Shown here: positions 22,184 through 34,294 of the stretch, piece by piece | Position numbering within the stretch: position 1 is the stretch's first letter | How the letters are laid out: each line of letters starts with the position of its first letter | Assembly: GCA_027924645.1 (NCBI GenBank) | Contig: BSBN01000781.1 | Location: 3,658,001-3,722,000 of the forward strand | Length of the DNA: 64,000 nt | Reading direction: 5' to 3' | Source of the DNA: Cunninghamia lanceolata | Taxonomy: Eukaryota > Streptophyta > Pinopsida > Cupressales > Cupressaceae | Translations under genes and position numbers: made by a program | Notes under the pieces: generated by a model | Told to the model about the DNA's origin: nothing | The model's database searches: none | What the model saw: the letters and a program-made list of their open reading frames with translations, nothing else

Positions 22184-23498
22184 AGAAATGTGAAGATGTA
22201 CTAGCAGAAGTCTTAGATCTATTGGAAAAATTTCAAGATATTGTCTCTGATAATGTACCAAAAGGTTTCCCACTAGTGAGGAAGATAAGTCATCAAATGG
22301 ATTTGATATCAGGAGCAAGCTTGCCGAATAAGGTAGCCCATAGAATGACTCCTGTAGAGAATAAAGAGCCTTATAGACAAGTTCACGAGTTGTTAGGGAA
22401 GGGACTGATAAGGGAGAGCCTAAGTCCATGTGTGGTACCTGCAGTACTAGCACCAAAGAAAGATGGAGAGTGGAGAATGTGTACAGATTCTTGAGCCATC
22501 AATAAGATCACGATCAAGTACATATTGCTATTGCCAAGAATGAATGACATAATGGATTGTTTAAGTGGAGCCAAGTACTTCACGAAGATTGATCTAAAGA
22601 GTGGATATCACCATATCCAAATCAGAGACGGAGATGAATAGAATACAACCTTCAAGACAAAGAAATCTTTGTATGAGTGGTTAGTCATGCCATTTGGCCT
22701 AACCAATGCACCACTCATGCAACTCATGAATGAGGTATTGAAAGAGGTTTTTGGAAGTTTTGTTATTATTTATTTAGATGACATTTTAATTTTTAGTAAG
22801 ACTTGGGATGAGCATCTGATGCATATCAGAAGAGTTTTAGAGAAGATGAGGGAGGAGAAGTTGTTGATTAATTTATAGAAATGTAGTTTTGCATAGAAGG
22901 TGTTGGTATACCTAGGATTTGTTGTCTCAGAAGAAGGTCTTAAGATGGACCCAGAGAGGGTGAGGGCTATTATTGAATGGCCTATGCCAAGGAGTGCTAC
23001 ATAGGTACAATTTATTCATGGCTTGGCAAGTTTTTACAAAACATTTATTAGAAATTTTAGTAGCATTTGTGCACCCCTACCTGAGACAATGAGAGGGGAT
23101 AGAAAAGAGTTTAAATGGACTATAAGAGCAAACAAGAGTTTTGGTACGTTGAAGCAGAAAGTCACCGAGAAACCTATTTTGGCACTTTCAGATTTCAATA
23201 AGGTATTTCAAGTAGATTGCGATGCCAGTAGTAGTGCCATAGGAGCTGTCTTGAGCTAGGAAGGTAAGCCCATGTCTATTTTAGTGAGAAGCTTAATGAT
23301 GCCAAGAAAAAGTATTATGTTTATGATCAAGAGTTTTATGCTATTGTTCAGGCTTTGAAGAAATGGAGACATTGTTTGTTGCTGAAAGAGTTTGCTTTAT
23401 ATACTGGTCATCAGGCTTTACAATATCTTAATAGTTAAGGAAAGCTAAATCAAAGGCACTTAAAATGGGTTGAGTTTTTGCAGAGTTAAACTTTTATT
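22184..23498 (+). pseudogene. Reverse transcriptase and RNase H, chromovirus I
   Basis: Fingers with [12 protein letters not shown] followed by a TGA at about 22492, in the place of the conserved Arg of the CxDSRAIN motif. Then MPFGLTNAP and YLDD (22771-22782). RNase H starts with FQVDCDASSSAIGAVLS at about 23205. A TAG and a frameshift near 23259 put the rest in another frame. YLDD is intact. Confidence 0.87.
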
Positions 23499-24780
23499 TT
23501 GAAGCACAAGAGTGGGAAGTCCAATAGAGTTGCAGATGCCTTAAGCAGAATACAAAATTTGTTGACAGAAATAAAGATAGAGGTTGTTGGGTTCGATGAG
23601 CTCAAAAGTTTGTATCCTGAAGATCCATATTTTGCAGAGAATTGGAAAGCTTATTTGGAACCTGTTACTTTGGATAGGACAAAATGGTTGGATTTCATAA
23701 TCCAAGATGGCATGTTGTTTAGAGGAAGCCAGTTGTGCATTCCAAGGAGTTCCATGAGAGAGAACCTGATTAAGGAGAAGCATAGTGGGGGATTAGCTGG
23801 ACACTTTGGTCGAGATAAGACCATTGCTATTATTAGTGAGCATTATTATTGGCCATAGTTGCAGCAGGATGTGAGGAATTTGTGCAGAGTTGTAGAGTGT
23901 GTCAGATGGCAAAGGAACAAGTCAGAATATAGGGCTATATCAACCATGTTACCTATACCAAAGAAGCTATGGGATGATATTAGTATGGATTTTATTCTTG
24001 GTTTACCAAGGACATAGAGAGGACATGATTCTATTTTTGTGGTGGTGGATAGATTCTCAAAGATGATACATTTCATTCCTTGTAAGAAGACTAATGATGT
24101 TGTTCATATTGTAGAGTTATTTTTCAAAGAGGTGGTAAGACTACATGGTTTACCTAAGAGCATAGTTTCAAATTGAGGTACTAAGTTTGTTGGTTATTTA
24201 TGGAGGACATTGTGGAAGAAGTTGAAGAGAGATTTGAAGTTTAGTTCTGCACACCATCCACAGACTGATGGACAGACAGAAGTGGTGAAAAGGAGTTTGG
24301 GTAACCTTCTACGATGCTTAGTAAGAGATAAACCCAAGGGATGGGATTTGATTTTACTGTAGGTAGAATTTGCTTACAACAATTCTGTCAATAGGAGTAT
24401 AGGTAAATTACCATTCCAGATTGTATATGGGAGTAGTCTAATAAATGCTTCAGAGTTAAGTAAGATGGACAAGGGAGAACAGAGCACCAAAGCTGAAGAC
24501 TTTGTAGAACACATGAAGAATTTGTATGAAGAGGTGAGAAAGCACATTAATAAGATGAATATTTAGTTCAAGGCTAAGGTAGATCAGAAGAGGAGATATA
24601 AGGAGTTTTAGGTTGGAGATGAAGTCATGGTTCACTTGAGGAAAGAGAGGTTTCCAATTGGAACATATAATAAGTTGAAAATGAAGAAATTTGGACCATG
24701 TAAGATTCTGAAGAAGCATGATTCTGGAAATGCATAAGGTAGAGCTGCCGAGTGAGATCAACATTTCCCCTATGTTCAAT
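23499..24780 (+). pseudogene. Integrase, chromovirus I
   Basis: Linker SNRVADALSR, then the zinc domain (KEHKHSGG-type His pair near 23775-23800, CRVCQ with a shift near 23890), core Asp in ISMDF (about 23985), second Asp region at about 24170 where the usual SDRD reads as a stop (TGA), and [16 protein letters not shown] with the Glu at about 24280. The [18 protein letters not shown] block lies at about 24650-24705. Confidence 0.85.
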
Positions 24781-24867
24781 ATTGTTGAATTAACATAATA
24801 TCATGAAGGTGGTATAGAGGATGGACCAACAGAAGAACAGTGGAGTATTCCGATACCTACTTCAAAA

Positions 24868-25020
24868 AAGGAGGAGATAGAAGAAATTTTGGATAGCACA
24901 AGAAACAGGCAATATGAAAAGTACCTAGTTAAATGGAGAGGAAGGCCTGTTGAAGATTTATCCTAGTTATCTAAGTATGAGGTTAACCATCTCGGTTTCC
25001 CTCTAACTCTTGAGATGTGA
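24868..25020 (+). pseudogene. Chromodomain, chromovirus I
   Basis: EEIEEILDSTRNRQYEKYLV, then KWRGRPVED. Compared with V it lacks about five residues after ILDS, and the Trp of the SSW motif is a TAG. The stop is at 25018-25020, 32 bases before the 3' LTR. Confidence 0.83.
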
Positions 25021-25052
25021 CGGGGTCACTTCTCAAAATTACCCTGGGTGTT

Positions 25053-25653
25053 TGATGCAGGAGCATCCAGAGGTGTAAGGGAAATCTTCCATCACCCAAA
25101 AACAATGTTGATTCAAAATTGATGTCTTTGTTTTCATTTCTTTTCAAAATTTGTGTTTTTGGATACCATTTGCTTGAATAATGGTTTAGAACCTTCAAAG
25201 TTTCCAACTGCGCTAAGAATACCAGAATTTACTATTTTTAGTAAGTCTATATCAGAGAGGTAGTTGAGTTCAAAATTTTCCCCAAAGCTTTGGAATAGTC
25301 AAATAAGCATTCTTGGTAAATTTCAGCTCAAGATCATGTTTGGATTTCATGATATTAAAGTTTCAATTTCGTGAGGTCCCCTGAAAAGTTCTAAAATCAG
25401 ATATGAGGCACTAAAACGTCCCATAACACCCTAAAACATTTAAAAAAATCTATTTACACATTTTCAGTGTGATAGTTCACTTCGCGAGCTTTTCGGTGCT
25501 TCAAATGGTTCGTTAATTGAACACCTGGATCAAAAGTTATGCTTCCCAGAAGTTGACCTTTTTTTGGAGGGAGTTACAAATTTTGAAATTTAGCTGGAGG
25601 CCACCAAAAAGGGTTATTTATGACTATTTTTGGGAACCTTGGGTAGTAGTAGA
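25053..25653 (+). repeat. 3' LTR of chromovirus I, cut by element III
   Basis: Starts TGATGCAGGAGCATCC. It matches the 5' LTR up to the point equivalent to about 7888, where element III begins. The remaining 260 bases or so are not present anywhere in the window. Confidence 0.87.
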
Positions 25654-26421
25654 TGTAACTAAAAATTTTAACCCTAACTTAGATCAAAACAGTCACACAA
25701 TAGAGTAAGGAAAAGATGAAATATAAACAACTAAAAAAAGATTCATAAAAGCTAAAAACAAATTCATCTTAATAATTTAACTCCATTGTTCTCCTCTTTT
25801 TTGCCTTGGGAGAAATGACTTGCATGAAGCTTGCTCTCAAATTTCTTGTTAGCACAATTCACATAAAAAAATGAGTAGAGTTTCGTTACATTCTCCAAAG
25901 TGTTAGAAGAAAGAAAACAAAATAGAGGGTTTATATAGATTTTTGGTGAAAGAGAAGTGGGAAAGTTGCCATTATTCAATGGAACATAATTTGAAGTTAA
26001 GTGATGGAAATTAAAGGAAGTTTCCATTATGAAGAGGAGATGGAAGGGAGAAAGAGAGGAGTGAGAAATGAATATGGTAAGTGCATTTAATTAATTAATA
26101 AATAAATAATAAATATTTATTTAATTATAGAAGAAAAGGTAGATAATAAAATTAAATAAATATAATATTTATTTAATTTGGAGGAAATTAATAATGATAA
26201 TTAAATAAATAAAAATATTTATTTAATTATAACCAGGATTTAAAATAATTAAATAAATATAGATATTTATTTAATTTGGAAGAAAAAAATTAAGAAAATG
26301 ATAATTAAATAAATATAACTATTTATTTAACTATGGAGGAAAATAACAATGATAATTAAATAAATATAAATATTTATTTAACTATAGACGAGATTACCTA
26401 GGGCAATTTTTAGTGTCTACA
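25654..26421 (-). repeat. 3' LTR of element III with AT palindromes
   Basis: 768 bp, TGTAAC to GTCTACA on the + strand. Bases about 26090-26395 hold five or six copies of an AT-only palindrome (taaataaatataaatattt type) spaced about 50-75 bp apart. On the - strand these lie in U3, just downstream of the LTR start. The next bases (26422-26436) read as the purine tract AAAGAGGGGCAAAAT. Confidence 0.83.
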
Positions 26422-26969
26422 TTTTGCCCCTCTTTGAGATACTGCATTTTATAGCGTTGTTTCAAAGAAATTGTTGACATGCCCCAGTGAAATGAAGAGA
26501 TGAATGAAGGATGCCCCCTTGAGAGTTTAGACAAAAGAATGAAATTGTGAAGGAGAAACTCACGAAAGGAAGAAGAAAGATGGGATAGAGGTGAAGGAAG
26601 AAGAAAATGAAAGATGTGGAACAAGAAGAAAGTTAGTATGGTGAGAGATGGTGAGAATATAGTGAATGCATATTAATGTCACAAAATGGAGAGATAGATG
26701 GATAGAGACAGATGCACATGGATAGTGCTTGTTATTTTGTGCTGATTTTTATCATCATAGAGCATTTATTTTGGAAGATGGATATATGCATACTGGTATC
26801 TATTGTATGAACTAATGACTCTGCAAACACATCAAATGAAATGGACTGACAATGCACCATTCTACTATTCGCCAGTGCCTACTAGGACGTTGATCCTAGA
26901 AATTTTGAGTCCTCATAGAAATGAGAGCTTAAGATAAATCAGAATAAAAGACACAAACATGATAACACA

Positions 26970-27002
<33 letters not shown>

Positions 27003-28290
27003 GCATAATGATTCAAAAACAAACAAGATATTGCCCCTATCAAATTGTAAACCAGTGACTGATTGATGAAGGATTGATTGGATTGGGTTAGGATAATGTT
27101 GTCATTGTGGGGAATCATATATCCCTAGAACAACACAAGGATGCGGGAACAATATATCCCATTGATGATGATTGGATAAATGATTGATTAATTGGTTTGA
27201 CAACAAGGTTGGAACAAAACCAAAGTATGCATTTGAATGATTGGCTAGATTACTCAATTGGATTGGTATGGATTAAAGATGACGTGCCTTTTGATTTATT
27301 GCTTGAATTTTTGGAATGTTATGATTTTTTTGGATGTTATGATTTTTTTGGAGTTTTGAAATATTTTGATTTTTTTGGATTTTTGTGGAGTTTTGGATGT
27401 TATATTTTTTGGGGATTTGTTTTGAATTTTCTAAATGTTTTTGAATTTTTGGAGTGGTAGATGAATGAGATGGATCGTGATAGATGGATGAAGTGGGAGT
27501 TGGAAAATATATTATGGATTGCGATGGAAGATGGGCATACCATATGTGCCTAAGTACTGGATACTTCCTTCATATTCCAGACTACCTACATACCCTATGT
27601 CCACGAGATCAAGGCACATTACGATGATGATGATGATATGTAGTTCTTGTTTGTGTTGATGATATGGGATGTTTATGATGTTGATGATTTTTGGGATTTT
27701 GTGGTTTTCTGATTTTTTTTGGGATTTTTGAGTTTTGTCAATGTTTTTGGATTTTGAGGATGTTTTGATTTTTTTGAATTTGTTGAATTTTCTAAATGTT
27801 TTTGGATTTTGAGGATGTTTTGGTTTTTTTGGATTTTCTGAATTTTCTACTTTCTACTGTATAAGGATCCATTCCTAGAGATAGGTTAAGGAAATGTGCC
27901 CCTATTCAGGTAGAGGTTTTATTATGGAGAATACTGGATGAACTGACCATGGATGACACTAATGGATGACTATTGATATTGACGATTTCCAAGCCATGAT
28001 AGATGGGAAAGTGGAAATGCACATGTCAATAATTTTATTATGGGTGGATGGGGATGTTTTTATGGAATGAGATGGAATAAGATGGATGCAAGACTTATAA
28101 GATGGTGGATGCCAACACTACACATAGCGCTTGTTTGCCAGGTTTTCACTATGGTACTTATCCAAGGTGCCTGTTTACCAGGTTTTCACTAGAGGATGAA
28201 TGATTTTTCTTTACTATTTTTTTGTTTTTTCTCATTTTTTTTTGTATTTTCTATTTTTTTTTTTTTTGTATTTATTTTATTTTATTTTAT
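26422..28290 (-). other. Non-coding 3' region of element III
   Basis: Between the integrase end and the 3' LTR. No domain seen. It holds a purine tract at 26422-26436, an (AAGC)7 microsatellite at 26973-27000, TTTTTGGAT-rich low-complexity stretches at about 27295-27460 and 27660-27860, a repeated TTTRCCAGGTTTTCACT word at about 28137 and 28170, and a T-rich run at 28205-28290. The open frames here are low-complexity artefacts. Confidence 0.65.
26973..27000. repeat. (AAGC)7 microsatellite
   Basis: Seven uninterrupted copies of AAGC within the non-coding part of element III. Confidence 0.9.
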
Positions 28291-28299
28291 TTTTTGATT

Positions 28300-29080
28300 T
28301 TTCTAGGAATACTCCAACCAATTGGGCTTAAACTTGCCTTTCTTGTCTCTATCTTACTGGTTTCTCTGATTTTCTTTAAGTACAAGATCACCTATTTGAA
28401 ACTTTCTTTCCTTGATCTTCTTGTTATAGTTACGACGAAGGCAATTTTGATATACTTGAAGATGATTAAGTGCTGTGAGACGCCTTTCGTCTAGTAACTC
28501 TAGCTCATGCAACCTAGAAATTTTGTACTCCTCTTCATCTATAAGAGGTTACATAGATACTCTGAGTGATGGGATCTCAACCTCGATGGGTAAAATGGCT
28601 TCAGTGCCATAGACTAAGGAAAATGGGGTAGCACCATTTGGACTTCTGATACTAGTGCGGTAGGCTCATAAAGTAGGATTAAGCTGCAAATACAAATCAC
28701 GACCAGCTTCATTGACTATTTTCTTTAAGATTTTCAATATGGTTTTGTTGGAAGCCTCAGCTTGGCCCTTGCTCTGTGGATAGTATGGGGTAGAGAAGCG
28801 ATATTGGATATGGTAGTGGGTGCACAAAGCATGGACATCTTGGTTTTTAAATGGTCTACCATTATTAGTGACTATAGCTTGGGGAATACCATATCGACAA
28901 ATGATATAATTCAAGATGAACTTAGATATTTGTTTACCAGTGATATAGGTCATAGGAATAGATTCTACCCACTTCATGGAATACTCAATGGCAGTAATGA
29001 TAAACTAATGGCCATTAGAAGAGGATGGATGGATTTTACCTACGAGGTTGAGTCCCTAGTATGAAAAAGGCCATGGAGTC
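28300..29080 (-). pseudogene. Integrase core and C-terminus, element III
   Basis: Core with WVESIPM, VTNNGRPF (second Asp replaced by Asn: the usual T-D-N reads T-N-N) and YYPQSKGQAEASNKT, holding the catalytic Glu (28666-28977). After a stop near 28665 the C-terminal part continues to about 28300 with RLTALNHLQVYQNCLRRNYN and KFQIGDLVLKENQ, then GKFKPNW. These words are typical of Tat-lineage integrases. Confidence 0.8.
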
Positions 29081-29136
29081 ATAACAAGTTGTAGCTCTTA
29101 TGCTGGTGCATGAATGAGGTCTCCATGTTGCTGGCA

Positions 29137-29907
29137 CTATAGATATTTCTCGGCAAGCTGGAATGCATCTTGTTCTATTGTGTGCCAATAATAACCTATT
29201 TGGAGCAGCTTCTTAGCTAGAGTAGGACTAGTGGAATGTGCTCCACAGACACCTTCGTGTATGTCTCTTAAGGCAGTGTTAGCTTTATCCAAATTAAGAC
29301 ATCTAAGAAGGATACCATCGAGACTCCTGCAATAAAGGGTATCACCCATAATAGTGAAACGAGAGGCTTGACGAATGAATGTTTTGCATTGGATAGATGT
29401 AAGGTTGGATGGGATGGTGTTGGTATGGAGATAATAATAGATAGTTTGGGACTCAGGGGAATTGGGACCAACAAGTGTGCAAATTAGTTTAGTTGTAGGA
29501 ACATTAACGACTGGTATCAACAGTTGCTCGATTAAAAATTCACATTGCTGAGTGTCCGTAGGCATATCCACATGTGACCCAATAGTAGCCCTCTGATAGG
29601 TAGCTCTTGCATTCTTTAGACAAAAAGGTATGACTTGCAAACAATAGGTACCCCAAGGACATGTAAAAGTTGTATTACGTTGGTCTACTAACGCTATCAT
29701 AAGATGATTGTATTCAGAGAAGCCATTCATTAGAAAAAACATTTCATGAGCTATTGTCAAATCCACAATGATATCCATGTTGAATAGTGGAAAGTCATCT
29801 TTAGGGCATGCTTTATTGAGATCTCTGAAGTATGTGCACATATTGATGCCCCCATTTGGTTTGGCAATAGGTACAATGTTAGAGACCAGTGCACTCTGGA
29901 TAATCAA
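29137..29907 (-). pseudogene. In-frame RT fingers-integrase zinc domain fusion, element III
   Basis: A 256-codon open frame. The first half is RT fingers (VPIAKPNGGINMCTYFRDLN, DDFPLFNMDIIVD, then CLKNARATYQRA). The frame then passes straight to a pre-integrase region with the YCRSLDGILLRCL block and an H-H-C-C-type domain (HEGVCGAHS, YYW). The RT palm with the catalytic Asp pair and all of RNase H are missing, yet the frame stays open. Known Tat elements have these domains, so I infer a large deletion. It could not encode an active RT. Confidence 0.78.
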
Positions 29908-30528
29908 TAGGTTTTATGAATTTTGCCTCTAGCAATTTCTAGAGTTCTACATTGATCAAAAGTGCTATCTGAGGGTGCATCTTTCGAACCTTTTCTTTGA
30001 TAGGTTTGGCATTTGGATATACCACTAAGTAATGAACCACTAGTGAAGGGTCCAACCCAGGCATGTTAGTGTATGTCCAAGCAAAATTGATTGTCCTTTG
30101 CAAGAAGAATTCTGTGAAGTCCTTCCTTTCTTATTTCGATAGTGAAGTTACTAGGAATGTGATTTTAGGATTCTAAACTGTGCCTAGATTCATTTTCTGA
30201 GTCTTCCACCAAGAGAGCATATTTTTCTTGATACTTTGTAGGTAAGGGAAGGTCAAATCCTCCATCCTTGGGCACCTTAGAGAGGTTTTCACGGTTGGAT
30301 ATGTCCTTTATTTTTACTTTTTTTTTGTGATCAAGAGGCCACATTGTGGTTTTCACCTAGGGATCTATTTTTATTTTCACTTTTGAGACTGGATGATTTG
30401 GCATTCTCACCAAAGTACACAACTTTATAATCACCAAGCGGGATACCATCCTAGAGTCCCATGAATTCTGCTATAGCCTCATCATTCAGAAAGATGTCAA
30501 GAAATGAGTCCCACCAGGCGTGCCAAAA
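29908..30528 (-). pseudogene. Pre-RT remnant and leader, element III
   Basis: Degenerate coding sequence leading into the RT, including a segment equivalent to MPGLDPSLVVHYL (about 30040-30065). It runs up to a short leader. Gag and protease are not found; only about 170 bases separate the LTR from the first recognisable part. The bases inside the LTR read TTTTGGCACGCCTGGTGGGA on the - strand (30509-30528), in the place of the primer site. I do not assign the tRNA. Confidence 0.6.
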
Positions 30529-31050
30529 TGTAACTGAAAATTTTAACCCTAACCTAGATCAAAACGGTCACACAATAGAGTAAAGAAAAGATGAAATCTA
30601 AACAACTAAAAAACATCATAAGAGCTAAAAAACAAAGTCATCTTAATAACACTCCATTGTTCTCCTCTTTTTCACCTTGGGAGAAATGGCTTGCATGAAG
30701 CTTGCTCTTAGATTTCTTGTTAGCACAATTCACATAAAAAATTGAGTAGAGTTTCGTCACATTCTTTGAAGTGTTAGAAGAAAGAAAGAAAAATAGAGGG
30801 TTTATATAGATTTTTGGTGAAAGAGAAGTGGGAAAGTTACCATTATTCAACCAAAGATAATTTGAAGTTAAGTGATGGAGATTGAAGGAAGTTTCCATTA
30901 TGAAGAGAAGGTGGAAGATAGAGTTGCTAAAAAGGAGAAAGAGAGGAGTGAGAAATGAATATGGTAAGTGCATTTAATTAATTAAAATAAAATTTTAATT
31001 AATTAGTGGCATGAATAAATAAATAATAAATATTTATTTAATTATAGAAG
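30529..31050 (-). repeat. 5' LTR of element III, truncated
   Basis: Matches the first 450 bases or so of 25654-26421, with about 30 extra bases near 30985. It stops at 31050 where element IV starts. The remaining 300 bases, including most of the AT palindromes, are absent. Confidence 0.83.
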
Positions 31051-31990
31051 TGTCATGCCCACATTTCCCATATAGTCACAACACTCATCACACATGTCAA
31101 TGACACGAAATATCAAAAAAATTTCCATGCTTCCCTAGAAACCCCCTCGCATGCGTAAGCGTGCTTGGTGGCATATGCTTAAGGCATAAACGATACAGTT
31201 GAAAGTGGGGTAATACGTACACATGCGCATACCATTCGCAAGAAGGCCATCAAGGGGGTCATCACGATGCGGTTAACATCGCTAATAGGGTTAAACTTCA
31301 CTAACCTAACTAAACCCTAAATTCTGGAAAAATTTGGCAGCATAATACCTCACGGGCATGAGTAGGGTTTATTGTATTAAAACTAAATTTGATCTAGAGG
31401 TTTACTGATTAGGATTAACAAAATTCTTACAACACAAATTATAATTCAAATTAAAAGAGGGGTAGACTTAGCCTAATTAACCACATGCAAAAGAACATTA
31501 CATAATTTCATCATACACAGAGTTGATCTTGGTTCCTCGTGGAACTAGATCAGCTTCACAAGGGATTACAACATTGTGTGTGGACTGATCTCCAATTTAT
31601 ATGGTTTGTTAGAAATACCTGCGCACTCAATTGCAAAGTTAATTCCACATATAAATATCATAGCCGAAGCAAATTAAAACATACACTCGCATAAAATAAA
31701 ACTGGTTCACATAAGCATAAAGGAAGTCAAATTACAATTAGATTCTAAATTCTGCATTTCAAACATCCATTCCCAAGATTGAATCACAAAACCAATTTCT
31801 ATCTAACATCACCCAATTAGTTTTCCCATAATATAAAGCATCTATCTAACATCACCCAATTAGTTTTTCCATAATATCATAAAGTCTAATAGTTTGGGAA
31901 TTCGGGATCAACAGTCCCACAAGTCTAAATGTATCAGCAATAGTAAAGTAAATAGTCAAATGAACAGGAATGAAAAAGGTAGGCCTCACA
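31051..31990 (-). repeat. 3' LTR of element IV
   Basis: 940 bp; - strand TGTGAGGCC to GGGCATGACA. It includes a 43-bp tandem duplication at 31798-31840 and 31841-31883 (tctatctaacatcaccc unit). The purine tract GTCTTAGGGGGGGAGGA abuts it on the - strand (31991-32007). Confidence 0.83.
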
Positions 31991-32000
31991 TCCTCCCCCC

Positions 32001-33290
32001 CTAAGACTGTACTTCCTCTTGGAAGTTGTCAAAGAGGTGAGGATAAAGAGCCCTCAATCTCATTGCATCCTCCCATGTCACAGTGACCTCATCATACATG
32101 TCCCACTGGACCCTAAGCTAGTCCAGCTCTCAACCTCGAAGGCCCAACGTTTGACAAGCCAATATGAGAATTGGCTCCAAAGCCTACTGACCGTCTGCCT
32201 CTACCTAAAGAGCACTCTAATCCAATACGTGAGATAAGTCAGAGATGTAACGTCATAAAATTAAAACATGAAAGACATCGTGGATATGCGACAGGCTAGG
32301 TGGCAAGGCTAGACGATAGGCTACAAGTCCTATCCGCTCCAAGATCTCAAAAGGTCCTACAAACTGAGGAGCGTGCTTAGAGCCCTTTTTGTAATGGATT
32401 GGACTTTTGTATGGTCACACTCTCAAAAATACTCTATCACCCTTTGAGAAACTCTGATCAATTCTCTGAGCATCAGCATACTTCTTCTGTCTATCTTGTG
32501 CCTCCTAAAGTCTCTGTCTAATCAGTGTGACCTGCTGTTCCATATCCTAAACTATCTCTAGACCAATGGCAACCCTGTCCTCTATCCGATCCCAACTCAA
32601 TGGTGTCCTGCATGGTCTGTCGTATAAAGCCTGAAAAGGAGGCATACCCAACGAGCTATGATGCCCATTATTGTAGGCAAACTCAACCAGATACAGATAC
32701 TCCTCCCATCTAGACTGATGGTCCATAACATACATATGAAGCATGTCTTCCAATACTAATTAACTCTCTCTGTCTGTCCGTCGGTCTCAGGATGGTAAGC
32801 TGAACTGAAGTTGAGCTGTGTGTCCAACGCCTACTGTAAGGCTCTCTAAAAAGCTGAAGTGAATACTGAGTCTCTGTCAGAGATAATACGGCGAGGTACT
32901 CCATGTAGTCTAACAATTTGATCTAAGAACACTCTCGCCACAGATGGTACATTGTACATCATGCATACAGGTGAGAAATGCGCCACCTTGGTCAACTTGT
33001 CAACTGTCACCATGATGGCATCATGGCGGCGTGATGACATAGGAAGACCAACAATAAAATCCATGGAAATGGTGTCCCATTTCCACTCAGGTATCTCGCG
33101 AGGGTACAAAAGCATCATGGTGACAGTTGACATAGGAAGACCAACAATAAAATCCATGGAAATGGTGTCCCATTTCCACTCAAGTATCTCGTGAGGGTAC
33201 AAAAGTCTTGCTGGATGCTAATGCTCAACCTTGACCCTCTGGCACTCAAGGCAACGAGCAACATATTCTGCAATGTATCATCTCATACCA
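32001..33290 (-). pseudogene. Integrase with chromodomain-like end, element IV
   Basis: Integrase core with WDTISMDFIVGLP (first Asp, present twice through a local duplication), ISDRDSVFTSAF (second Asp) and YHPETDGQTERVN with the Glu (about 32770-32810). The C-terminal end has VTWEDAMRLRALYPHLFD, a Tekay-type chromodomain end. It finishes at a TAG (32001-32003) that overlaps the purine tract. The duplicated 77 bases (33036-33112 and 33129-33205) break the core. Several stops, mostly TAG. Confidence 0.8.
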
Positions 33291-33292
33291 GC

Positions 33293-34150
33293 CTAATGGT
33301 ATAACTGTCGCAAATGAGCATGCATCTTCTTCACCCCTGGGTGTGCTGCATAAGGTGCTCTATGAGCCTCTGAAAGAATCACTGCACGAAGTTGACCCAC
33401 ACGGAGTATGTAGATGCGCTGTCGATATCTAAGAAAACCATCAGACTCAAGGGAATATCCTGTGAATCTGCCCTTAAGGGTCCTCTGTTTCTGGATTTCT
33501 TGCTGCACCTCAAGAAACCACTCATCCTCAAACAGATGCTGTAAGATACACTCTCTCAAGTCCACCCTCAATGTCAAGGTCAAGATCTCGTGGCACCTTC
33601 GACTCAAGGCGTCAGCGATCACATTTTCCTTCCCTTTGATGTAGTGGACATCAAAGTCATACTTGCATAAGAACTCCATCCAACGCCGCTGGCAGGTGTT
33701 TAGATTTGGCTGTGTGAAAATGTATTACAACCTATGGTGATCTGAATGGAGCTCAAAGCATCGGCCCAAAAGGAAGTGTCTCCAACGAACAAGAGCATGA
33801 ATAACTGCTGTGATCTCTAAATCGTGAGTAGGGTAGTTTAGCTCATGTCTCTTGAGCTTACGCGACTCGTATGCAATTGCCCTACCACCCTGCATGAGCA
33901 TGGCTCCCAAACCCTCAAGTGATGCATCTGTGTACACAACAAAATCTTCTGAAGGATCTGGAACCGCTAATATGGGAGCACTAGTTAGATGCTCCTTGCG
34001 GACCCCAAAGGCCCTCTCACACTGCTCGTTCCAAGTAAAACTCTTCCCTTTCCGCTGAAGGGAAGTGATGGGATGCGCTATCTTGGAAAAACCCTCTATG
34101 AATCTATGGTAATAATTGGCTAATCCCATGAAGCTCCTGACCTCTATCAC
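33293..34150 (-). pseudogene. RNase H and integrase linker, element IV
   Basis: SFMGLANYYHRFIEGFSKIA, then DFVVYTDASLEGLGAML (first Asp), RHELNYPTHDLE (Glu) and LHSDHHRL (Asp): the RNase H triad is visible at 34150-33725. After a stop, YIKGKENVIADALSR leads into the zinc domain (HRAPYAAHPG). Well preserved. Confidence 0.85.
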
Positions 34151-34294
34151 ACTAGTGGGTGCTGGTCAATCCTGAATAGCTCTGATCTTTGATGGATCTA
34201 CGGAGATGCCATCACCTAATAGGATGTGTCCCAAATACTGTACCTCTGTCATGAAGAAGGCACACTTCGCCAGGTTGCCATAAAGTTGCTGCTC

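Larger units (their letters stand above)
1..25653 (+). mobile_element. Chromovirus I (Ty3/gypsy), nested and decayed
   Basis: This is a + strand LTR retrotransposon in four surviving pieces: 1-131, 7491-9144, 21445-25052 (internal) and 25053-25653 (3' LTR). The domain order is gag, protease, reverse transcriptase, RNase H, integrase, chromodomain, which is the chromovirus order. The primer site is of the initiator-Met type. The breaks are explained by element A in the 5' LTR, elements B and II in gag, and element III in the 3' LTR. The pieces join in the right order when compared with the related element V at 36.6-47.6 kb. All domains carry stops or frameshifts, so the copy is dead. Confidence 0.9.
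25654..31050 (-). mobile_element. Element III: Tat-like gypsy, internally deleted
   Basis: LTRs 25654-26421 and 30529-31050 (the second is cut by element IV). On the - strand the LTR begins TGTAGACACTAAAAATTG. The internal part keeps the N-terminus of RT and the integrase. It lacks Gag, the RT catalytic YxDD and RNase H. It is inserted in the 3' LTR of chromovirus I (left flank GTAGA). Confidence 0.83.

Noticed and set aside
27197..27460. Open frame of 87 codons rich in Phe, Leu and Gly
   Set aside because: Made of a TTTTTGGAT-type low-complexity repeat in the non-coding part of element III; no domain and no codon pattern.
28222..28494. 90-codon hydrophobic frame that looks like a membrane protein
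   Set aside because: It starts in a T-rich run and then reads the antisense strand of the element III integrase C-terminus.
31798..31883. CRISPR-like or regulatory repeat
   Set aside because: A simple 43-bp tandem duplication within the IV LTR; two copies only and no spacers.
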